From assembly GCA_021832495.1 (NCBI GenBank), contig JAKBKR010000079.1, positions 1 through 8,066 on the forward strand: a stretch of 8,066 nucleotides of DNA, written 5' to 3'. A program made the position numbers and the translations under genes. Numbering within the stretch: position 1 is the stretch's first letter; every line of letters starts with the position of its first letter. A model generated the notes under the pieces. The model was given only the letters and a program-made list of their open reading frames with translations, was not told the origin of the DNA and did not search any database. This document shows positions 1 through 4,574 of this stretch, piece by piece. This stretch comes from a bacterium (GTDB lineage: Archaea > Thermoplasmatota > Thermoplasmata > Lutacidiplasmatales > UBA184).

Positions 1-119
1 TAGTCTCTGAGTAGTTCTATCTCAGCGACTCTGAGCTCTTCTAACTGAAGAAACTCCTCGACGGGTGACCGCAAGCTCCCGGAGGACTCATGCGTCCAGT
101 GCCCGGCATTGTAGCTCAT
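1..119 (-). CDS. 5' part of an unrecognised gene, runs off the window
   Basis: An open frame starts at ATG 119-117 and stays open for 39 codons to the window edge. Its ATG overlaps the TGA of the GINS-like gene (ATGA overlap), and GGAGG at 131-127 sits 7 bases upstream as a good Shine-Dalgarno site. The visible peptide begins MSYNAGHWTHES and continues into a Glu/Leu-rich stretch (VEEFLQLEELRVAEIELLRD) that would form an acidic helix. No family can be recognised from 39 residues. The overlap and ribosome-binding site make it the likely next member of the replication operon. Confidence 0.6.
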   Translation of the reverse strand, partial: MSYNAGHWTHESSGSLRSPVEEFLQLEELRVAEIELLRD

Positions 120-511
120 GGTCCATCCTCCGTGTCAACGAGCCGCTCCCGGAGTTCGATCATCGCGTCGATGATCTTCGACAACCACTTGCGTTCCTCC
201 GGTTGCAATCCTGGGATGGCCGTCGGGTCCGGGTTGGAATCCACTGCGAGAATCGCCAGGAGTTTTCCTGTCCGAGTCCGGATCATGTCCTCGCTCAGTT
301 GGAGACCTCGGAGTCCCGCCGAGATTGCATTGCGGTCCTGGAGGTCCTGGGCTTCCTCCAGTAGTCGGCGCGTGAGCGCCCGGTATTGTCTGAGCCTAAG
401 GTAGAAGTCAGGACCGAGGTCGGTCAGTGCAGCTTGAGTGCGCTCGATGTGCAACCACTCATGCATCGTACGTGTTGTCAGAGGAGGCATGACCAGGGAC
501 GCCGCCGTCAT
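116..511 (-). CDS. GINS-like replication protein (Gins51-type A domain)
   Basis: 131 residues, almost all helical. The pattern matches the GINS A domain: an N-terminal helix, then D35-F36-Y37 (LGPDFYLRLRQYRAL), a long central helix, then MIRTRTGKLLAILAV (about 76-90), equivalent to the family's R..KIL.LA helix, and a last helix PEERKWLSKIIDAMIELRERL. In archaea GINS joins MCM and Cdc45/GAN (RecJ-like) at the replication fork. Chromosomal Gins51 proteins are longer because a small B domain follows the A domain; none is present here. The start ATG overlaps the previous stop (ATGA), with GAGG about 8 bases upstream; internal Met8 and Met16 are possible alternative starts. Coupling to a primase-helicase operon implies an element-encoded fork factor that recruits or mimics host GINS (inference). 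Assignment is by sequence pattern only; it could be another small helical protein. Confidence 0.58.
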   Translation of the reverse strand: MTAASLVMPPLTTRTMHEWLHIERTQAALTDLGPDFYLRLRQYRALTRRLLEEAQDLQDRNAISAGLRGLQLSEDMIRTRTGKLLAILAVDSNPDPTAIPGLQPEERKWLSKIIDAMIELRERLVDTEDGP

Positions 512-750
512 TGGATGATCCTCTTGGCTTCTGAGAACGCTTCAGCCGTGATCTCCTCCAGGTCAGAGAGGGATGGAACCTCAGTTCCAGGGTGCACCTG
601 TGCAAAATGGTCAATCAAGAGCCGACGGCCGATCTCTTGAGTGGTCGACTGGGCGATATGGTCCCAGAGACATACGGGGCACATCAGGATGTATGTGTGC
701 AACGCGCCATGGCCCCGGTCGTTGCTCCACTCACGTCGTACTCTGATCAT
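508..750 (-). CDS. Small C2H2 zinc-finger protein
   Basis: 80 residues. It carries C24-P-V-C27, then 20 residues, then H48-x4-H53 (HFAQVH), a single C2H2-type zinc site with a longer than usual spacer. Small C2H2 proteins are common in archaeal viruses and plasmids, where they often act as DNA-binding regulators. The N-terminus is basic (MIRVRREW) and the C-terminus is an acidic helix (SLSDLEEITAEAFSEAKRI). ATG 750 lies one base after the mini-ORF stop, and the gene's TGA overlaps the ATG of the GINS-like gene, so it is translated as part of the operon. The exact role is unknown; DNA binding or replication control are the likeliest options. Confidence 0.68.
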   Translation of the reverse strand: MIRVRREWSNDRGHGALHTYILMCPVCLWDHIAQSTTQEIGRRLLIDHFAQVHPGTEVPSLSDLEEITAEAFSEAKRIIQ

Positions 751-751
751 G

Positions 752-826
752 TCACAGCCCCCGTGATCCTGGCGATCGAGTTCGCTCAGCGGACGGTTCT
801 CCTTTCCTCTGTTCAGCTCCTCTCAT
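752..826 (-). CDS. Possible 24-residue basic mini-protein
   Basis: This 24-codon frame begins at ATG 826-824, which overlaps the TGA of the 65-residue gene (ATGA), and ends with TGA 754-752, one base before the next ATG at 750. A very strong Shine-Dalgarno sequence, AAAGGAGG (840-833), lies 6 bases upstream. The peptide starts MRGAEQRKGEP and ends SPGSRGL; it is rich in Arg, Gly, Ser and Pro, basic and probably unstructured. Without it there would be a 72-base hole in an otherwise gap-free operon. It could be a real microprotein, or a leader whose translation couples the upstream gene to the zinc-finger gene. Composition alone does not prove coding. Confidence 0.5.
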   Translation of the reverse strand: MRGAEQRKGEPSAERTRSPGSRGL

Positions 827-1020
827 GGTGTCCCTCCTTTCAAAGGAGCTTGACTAGGAAGGCGTCGAGCCCTCCACAGTTGACGGATCTCTCCCAGGTG
901 ATGAGGAGTGAGCAGCTCGCTCGATCGTTCGGCAATGTAGGTGTCGACAGCCTCACGCCACAATCGTTCCATCGTGGGGGGCGGGGCCGTCACTGAGATC
1001 TCCGTTGAGGCATCGGTCAC
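823..1020 (-). CDS. Small unknown helical protein
   Basis: 65 residues, no family recognised. It starts with GTG 1020-1018, which overlaps the TGA stop of the primase-helicase gene (GTGA). GGAGGG at 1030-1025 lies 4 to 5 bases upstream, which supports this start. A Thr/Pro-rich N-terminus (about residues 1-15) precedes two predicted amphipathic helices (MERLWREAVDTYIAERS and HHLGEIRQLWRARRL) with aromatic and basic faces. Its position directly after the replicative primase-helicase suggests a small partner or accessory of that enzyme, by context only. It contains no cysteines, so it is not a zinc protein. Confidence 0.6.
   Translation of the reverse strand: MTDASTEISVTAPPPTMERLWREAVDTYIAERSSELLTPHHLGEIRQLWRARRLPSQAPLKGGTP
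833..848 (-). promoter_or_regulatory. Strong ribosome-binding site within a small dyad
   Basis: On the minus strand AAAGGAGG (840-833) is the best Shine-Dalgarno match in the window. It lies within the near-perfect inverted repeat CTCCTTT-G-AAAGGAG (848-834), so the mRNA could fold a short 6-bp hairpin that hides the site. Ribosomes finishing the 65-residue gene would open it, which would couple translation of the mini-ORF to that gene (inference). Confidence 0.5.
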
Positions 1021-4000
1021 AACGCCCTCCAGTTCCCGTTAGAATCACGATACGCAGCATTCATGCGCTCGAGTTCTACCAACGCACGTAGAGCGGCATT
1101 AGCTCCTATTCCGAGTTTCTCCGAGAGGTCCGCTGGTGTGGCCCCTTCCCGGCACGCCCGCAGGGTATCCAGGAGCGCAGCGGTGGGTGCCATTGACTCG
1201 GGCTTTGGACCGCAGTAATGCACCGTGACGTGGGTCCCCTGATGAATGCCCGTTCCCGACCCCCAAGGGGAACAGATCCCGCACTGGCAGTCCTTCTCCT
1301 GGTGACCCGGCTGAGCACACTTGGGACACTTCCCACAGGCCACATTGAGGCATCCGGGCCTCAAAACCCCCTTTTCCAGTGGGGGTTCAGGGTTTTGAGG
1401 GGGGTCCACGGCGTGAAGCTCTTCGCGACTTTTTCCAATTAAGGAAACGACGGCACCTACGGCACCTACGGCACCTGAAGGCGATTTCTCCGCCGAAGGA
1501 CCTTCAGGTGCCGTCGTCAAAATCTCGGGTGCCGTCGAATTCGACGGCACCTTCGTTTCCACTGGAACGTAAGTTTTCCCCTCTTCCCGACGGCACCCGA
1601 CGGCACCCGACGGCACCTCGACGGCACCTATACTTTTCTCACCGAAGAAAGCCTCCAAGGGTGCCGTAGGTGCCGTCGATTTCACAGTAGGAGGAGCAAT
1701 TGTGACGCGGAACCACTTCCGGGTCCCATTGGCAAAGCGGTTCTCCAGGTAGATCCCAACAGTCTCGAAGGTCCGTCGGACCCGGTTCAGTGCGTGCCCA
1801 ACCTGGAGGGTCGTGAGCCCCTTGGGGAACGTCTCTTTACAGTTCCATAGTAGGGCCTTCTGGATCTCCTCCGCACTCACGGGCAGGCTGCCGGGAGGAC
1901 GTTCACGCCAGTATGCGAGCAGCGCTCCGGTGAGCGGATCCTCCATGGCAGATTGCCCCTGTCTCGTGGTGTTCTGGTCGAATGCCCGGAGGAAGTCGTC
2001 AGCGGTCAGTCCCAGGGCAGTCGCTACCGCCTGACCGACACGCACGTACTCCTGCATCGAGTCCCTGCGGCCCGTGGGAGGATCGGTTGTGAGGATCTTT
2101 GCTGTACGGACGGCCAGCTCCAGGAGGGCGCCCAGGATGCTGGGATGCGCCGCTGCCCAACGTGCAGCGAGCTCAGAATCTGCGAGACGCTCGAGTCCCA
2201 GCTCCTCCGGTCCCGCCACATCGAGCAGCAGGCTACGCCGGAGAAGGTCTGGAGCCCGAGGCGTGGCCGTGATCCCGTTGATCAGGATCCACGGCTTGGC
2301 ATTGAGCACGAGCTCGTCCCGTGTGGTGAAGAGTTGACGAGTGACGATCCCGGATCCTGTGGCCAATCGGCACACGTTGTCGCTGAAGACCGGGTCGATG
2401 TAGCTCACGTTGTCAAAGTTCAGAGTGGCATGGTTCAGGACCAGGGTGCGGAGGTAGTCGTCGTCCTCCTTCTTCTCGGGAGGACGAACATTGGAGAGGA
2501 CGGATGGATCCAAGCATGATTGAGAGTAGAATGCGGACGACGACTTGCCCGCCGATTCTCGCGCCAGGAACACCACGACGGGTTTCGAGCTGGAGGGAAA
2601 GAGCAGGATCGTGACCAGGGCCGATATGAACAGTAGACGCTGGTTCTCTCCCTGCCTCCCCTCCTCCTGTGATGGACGAGGCAACAGGACAAACCGCCAG
2701 AGGTCCTCGAGGACCTTGTTGATGTCGGATGGACGCACGGGCTCCGGTAGCGGAAGCATGTGGCCTCGAGCGTCAAAGACGGGATGACCAAGGGTTTCGA
2801 TCTTCCATCCGTTGGGTCCCACAGCGATGCATCGTTGCTCGCGGTCACGCATGTCGAGGCGGCATCCGATTCCTTCTCGAGGAGCAACACGGATGCTCAG
2901 TTCGACAACCCGTGGATCCGGGAGGTCCAGGTCAAGCGCCCGACCCTTGATGGCGACGGCGACCTTCTTGAGCTCGCGTTGCGGGACTGCGTCACCGAGG
3001 AGCGTGAAGTACAGGTAGCCGATCGCATCCGGGAAATCCTCGGCAGATGGGTCCAACACCTTCAGCCCGTGCTTGGTGGGGATCGCAACGCGGGCCTCCC
3101 CATTCTTCGTGCGGAATGGTCGAAAGAAGTGCTCGGTGATGAAGCGGTTGTAGATCTGATAGGCGGGCTCGACTGGCTTCTCCTCCGTCTCTCCAGTCCC
3201 ACGGTTCCTGAATGGTTCAGTGATGATCGGAATCTCCCTCTCGTGGGCCCATCCTTCCCGTCCCTCCCACGGAGAGGTTGATTGCGTCCCAGTGGAACCC
3301 ATGACCGCATGAACCGGGGCGGAGTTTCTCTCCGGGTGAGACCTGTGGTGCTTCTTCCCGATGGATCGCACAATCCGTAGCAGGTCCTTGTCGGAGTAGG
3401 TGTAGCGTCCCTCGGCCTGAGCAGTGCCGATTGCCTTCAGCCTCTCGAGTACGGCATCCTCCGTAGCTTCGGGTTCATTCCACAACCTGCCTGCAATCCT
3501 GGCCAGGGTAACGTCATGCGTACCTTCCGGAAACGGACGGGGTTCCCCCCAACGTGAGACCGCTACAAACCATTCCGGAGCGGGGGGAAGCGTCGCCGGG
3601 TCAAACGGGGCATAGAGCACCACCCAACCTGTTCCGCCTCCCCGTGAGTCGATGTTGGAGATCCGGCCGGCCCAGGATCCTGCCCCGCGGAAGGAGCGGA
3701 AGTAGACGTGATGGGCATCTTTCCTTGCCGTCGGGACCAGTACCGCATCTGGAGGCAGCCCCAGTTTCCGTGCGGTGGCAAGGGCGGCGTGGGAGTCCAG
3801 ATCAAGTGCGACGAACTCCTGAGCAACGACTCCCCATCGGCAGTCCGGGAACTCCGCGGACCAAGCACGCAGCCGGCTGGGGTCCGAACTGGCATCCTTG
3901 TGTCCATTCGGGGTCAGAGGGCGCTTCTCCCATTTCTGACCGTTCTGAATCAGACGGACCGGGAAGAGTCGTAGACCCCTCTCGGCCATCGCCACTGCGA

Positions 4001-4043
4001 CCGTCAGGGTCGCACCTGGTGTTTCCACCATGACTGCGGTCAT
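1017..4043 (-). CDS. Primase-polymerase/helicase replication protein with C-terminal zinc and winged-helix modules
   Basis: A 1008-residue multidomain replication initiator. (1) Residues 15-160 are a Prim-Pol (bifunctional primase/polymerase) domain: metal-binding D81-L-D83, the basic/His motif T105-ARKDAHH112, and D132 in NIDSRGGGTGWVVLYAP. (2) Residues 440-625 are a P-loop helicase-like ATPase: Walker A-like A494-RESAGKS501 (the usual first Gly is Ala), Walker B LNFD544N, a sensor Asn in ILIN589G, and arginines R602/R603 in DLLRRSLLLD. (3) Residues 700-785 look like a winged-helix extension. (4) Residues 790-865 form a low-complexity linker rich in GAV and TAP, encoded by the repeat array. 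(5) Residues 898-944 form a Cys/His cluster (C898, C903, C906, C909, C919, C921, C924, C944) that probably binds zinc. (6) Residues 951-1008 form a second winged-helix-like domain (LSEKLGIGANAALRALVELE). Such fusions replicate plasmids, proviruses and integrative elements. Its start shares a base with the RHH stop (TAATG); Met5 is an alternative start. Confidence 0.9.
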   Translation of the reverse strand: MTAVMVETPGATLTVAVAMAERGLRLFPVRLIQNGQKWEKRPLTPNGHKDASSDPSRLRAWSAEFPDCRWGVVAQEFVALDLDSHAALATARKLGLPPDAVLVPTARKDAHHVYFRSFRGAGSWAGRISNIDSRGGGTGWVVLYAPFDPATLPPAPEWFVAVSRWGEPRPFPEGTHDVTLARIAGRLWNEPEATEDAVLERLKAIGTAQAEGRYTYSDKDLLRIVRSIGKKHHRSHPERNSAPVHAVMGSTGTQSTSPWEGREGWAHEREIPIITEPFRNRGTGETEEKPVEPAYQIYNRFITEHFFRPFRTKNGEARVAIPTKHGLKVLDPSAEDFPDAIGYLYFTLLGDAVPQRELKKVAVAIKGRALDLDLPDPRVVELSIRVAPREGIGCRLDMRDREQRCIAVGPNGWKIETLGHPVFDARGHMLPLPEPVRPSDINKVLEDLWRFVLLPRPSQEEGRQGENQRLLFISALVTILLFPSSSKPVVVFLARESAGKSSSAFYSQSCLDPSVLSNVRPPEKKEDDDYLRTLVLNHATLNFDNVSYIDPVFSDNVCRLATGSGIVTRQLFTTRDELVLNAKPWILINGITATPRAPDLLRRSLLLDVAGPEELGLERLADSELAARWAAAHPSILGALLELAVRTAKILTTDPPTGRRDSMQEYVRVGQAVATALGLTADDFLRAFDQNTTRQGQSAMEDPLTGALLAYWRERPPGSLPVSAEEIQKALLWNCKETFPKGLTTLQVGHALNRVRRTFETVGIYLENRFANGTRKWFRVTIAPPTVKSTAPTAPLEAFFGEKSIGAVEVPSGAVGCRREEGKTYVPVETKVPSNSTAPEILTTAPEGPSAEKSPSGAVGAVGAVVSLIGKSREELHAVDPPQNPEPPLEKGVLRPGCLNVACGKCPKCAQPGHQEKDCQCGICSPWGSGTGIHQGTHVTVHYCGPKPESMAPTAALLDTLRACREGATPADLSEKLGIGANAALRALVELERMNAAYRDSNGNWRAL
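1359..1400. repeat. Perfect 11-bp inverted repeat (hairpin) in the primase-helicase gene
   Basis: CCTCAAAACCC (1359-1369) pairs perfectly with GGGTTTTGAGG (1390-1400), separated by 20 bases. Inside the loop CCCCC (1367-1371) can alternatively pair with GGGGG (1381-1385). The segment encodes the Pro-rich stretch before the zinc cluster (PPQNPEPPLEKGVLRPG). It lies about 50 bp from the octamer array, so it may belong to the same structured region. It could also be a chance outcome of Pro- and Gly-rich coding. Confidence 0.6.
1468..1514. repeat. 14-bp perfect inverted repeat built from two octamers
   Basis: ACGGCACCTGAAGG (1468-1481) is the exact reverse complement of CCTTCAGGTGCCGT (1501-1514), with a 19-base loop. 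Each arm holds one copy of the array octamer plus six further matching bases, so the symmetry goes beyond the octamer itself. Confidence 0.8.
1528..1551. repeat. 24-bp perfect palindrome centred on GAATTC
   Basis: Positions 1528-1551 read the same on both strands: GGTGCCGTC, then GAATTC (1537-1542), then GACGGCACC. Two octamers face each other with no non-symmetric base between them, which is the geometry expected for a dimeric DNA-binding protein or a cruciform. Confidence 0.85.
1618..1679. repeat. 13-bp perfect inverted repeat at the right end of the array
   Basis: TCGACGGCACCTA (1618-1630) is the exact reverse complement of TAGGTGCCGTCGA (1667-1679), with a 36-base loop. It joins the last direct octamer to the last reverse octamer and closes the array on its right side. 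Confidence 0.75.
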
Positions 4044-4237
4044 TAAGCCGTGAGGGGTGCGGTGGCCGGCTGGTGGTCCTGGTTCTGTGGAGCTGGAGCC
4101 TTTGGACCCAGCTTGCTCTCCGCGAGGAGGTAGTCGATCACCGCATCGAGCGAGGAGAGCCTGGTGCGCTTCTTGACATCATGGAGGGAATCTCTTGTTC
4201 GCTTGTTCACCCGGATGATCACCCACGCTTCGGTCAT
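4043..4237 (-). CDS. Ribbon-helix-helix DNA-binding regulator
   Basis: 64 residues from ATG 4237. Residues 4-20 (AWVIIRVNKRTRDSLHD) fit the basic beta-strand and first helix of an RHH fold, and LSSLDAVIDYLLAESK fits the second helix, as in CopG/Arc-type repressors. The last 20 residues are a Pro/Gln/Ala-rich tail. An ATG 63 bases further upstream (4300) is less likely: the extra Cys-rich 21 residues do not fit the fold and would place the TATA-like box inside the gene. From 4237 the transcript would be leaderless. The stop TAA shares its last base with the ATG of the primase-helicase gene, so the two are translationally coupled. This is the usual layout of an autoregulator controlling replication or copy number; that role is inferred. 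Confidence 0.75.
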   Translation of the reverse strand: MTEAWVIIRVNKRTRDSLHDVKKRTRLSSLDAVIDYLLAESKLGPKAPAPQNQDHQPATAPLTA

Positions 4238-4270
4238 ACGCACAACCACATATGCGCAAGTGCATATTAA
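4238..4270 (-). promoter_or_regulatory. Probable leaderless archaeal promoter of the replication operon
   Basis: On the minus strand TTAATATG (4270-4263) is TATA-like. Its centre lies about 30 bases before ATG 4237. Archaeal transcription starts roughly 25-27 bases after the TATA centre, so the start would fall within a few bases of the ATG. No Shine-Dalgarno sequence precedes the ATG, consistent with a leaderless mRNA. No clear purine-rich BRE is visible. Confidence 0.5.
4250..4267. promoter_or_regulatory. Candidate operator: inverted repeat ATATGC-N6-GCATAT
   Basis: ATATGC (4250-4255) and GCATAT (4262-4267) form a perfect 6-bp dyad with a 6-base spacer, overlapping the TATA-like box of the RHH gene. 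A symmetric site of this size suits an RHH or winged-helix dimer, and binding here would block TBP. Either of the two adjacent regulators could be the ligand. Confidence 0.45.
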
Positions 4271-4310
4271 GTCAGCGGCACTTCGGCAGTCACACTTCAA
4301 CCGGTATCAG

Positions 4311-4343
4311 TAACCCGATATGCCATAGCGCGTATGCCGATGC
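4311..4343 (+). promoter_or_regulatory. Probable promoter of the winged-helix gene with TATGCC direct repeats
   Basis: TATGCC occurs at 4319-4324 and 4333-4338. The weak TATA-like GATATG (4317-4322) lies about 25 bases before ATG 4344, again placing the start of transcription near the ATG, and no Shine-Dalgarno site is seen. The repeats share the TATGC core with the 4250-4267 dyad. The TATA match is poor, so the promoter call is tentative. Confidence 0.35.
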
Positions 4344-4574
4344 ATGGATGTCTTGGACAGGCCGTACTCCAAGTCAGTTCTCACAACTCTTTCGGCGAGG
4401 AACGGGCGGGGAATGATGAAGGACCTGATTCATGTTGCAACCAACTGGAGATCCATAGTCTCGGCGGTCTCTCGTTTGACAGAAGCCGGTTACCTCGAGA
4501 CAACGAGAGAGGTTGGTGGGAGGCGGATTCGAAAGACTGCGAGAAGTGCAGAATACCATCAAGCGCTATTTTGA
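4344..4574 (+). CDS. Small winged-helix transcriptional regulator
   Basis: 76 residues and the only plus-strand gene in the window. The peptide has the layout of a small archaeal winged helix-turn-helix: an opening helix (YSKSVLTTLSAR), a second helix (MMKDLIHVATN), a recognition helix (WRSIVSAVSRLTEAGYL) and a wing (LETTREVGGRRIRKT), followed by a short tail. It is transcribed divergently from the RHH/primase operon and is probably leaderless. Its last 9 bases overlap the 3' end of the convergent ATPase gene, and a T7 run follows the stop. By position it is a good candidate to control one or both neighbouring operons; the ligand and target are unknown. ATG at 4413 is a possible shorter start but would remove the first helix. 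Confidence 0.72.
   Translation: MDVLDRPYSKSVLTTLSARNGRGMMKDLIHVATNWRSIVSAVSRLTEAGYLETTREVGGRRIRKTARSAEYHQALF

Larger units (their letters stand above)
1450..1676. repeat. Iteron-like array: 12 copies of ACGGCACC in both orientations
   Basis: Exact ACGGCACC starts at 1450, 1459, 1468, 1544, 1590, 1600, 1610 and 1621. Its reverse complement GGTGCCGT starts at 1507, 1528, 1660 and 1669. All twelve extend to CKACGGCACCY. Spacings are 9-9 bp, 10-10-11 bp and 9 bp within clusters, close to one helical turn. I found no other exact copy in the window, where under one would be expected by chance. The array sits inside the primase-helicase gene, between the helicase part and the zinc cluster. The same octamer is read as GAV, EVPS, GCRR and TAP, so the DNA word rather than the peptide is conserved. 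It resembles the iterons of replication origins. A stretch richer in A and T (about 1428-1448) flanks its left edge and could be an unwinding element (inference). Confidence 0.8.

Noticed and set aside
1537..1542. Cloning artefact or junction suggested by the GAATTC (EcoRI) site
   Set aside because: The frame, codon use and repeat word continue unchanged on both sides, and the site is the natural centre of the palindrome.
1450..1676. CRISPR array
   Set aside because: The repeat unit is only 8-11 bp, occurs in both orientations with irregular gaps, lacks unique spacers of constant length, and lies inside an intact reading frame.
1953..2519. 188-codon plus-strand open frame opposite the helicase domain
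   Set aside because: It lies antisense to conserved Walker B, sensor and arginine motifs, has no ribosome-binding site or recognisable domain, and is a composition effect of GC-rich DNA.
2435..2890. 151-codon minus-strand frame inside the helicase region
   Set aside because: It is a shadow frame of the primase-helicase gene; its peptide is Ser/Arg-rich with no domain.
4238..4300. Upstream ATG at 4300 as the start of the RHH protein
   Set aside because: The 21 extra residues are Cys-rich and do not fit an RHH N-terminus, and the TATA-like box and dyad would fall inside the gene. ATG 4237 fits a leaderless start.
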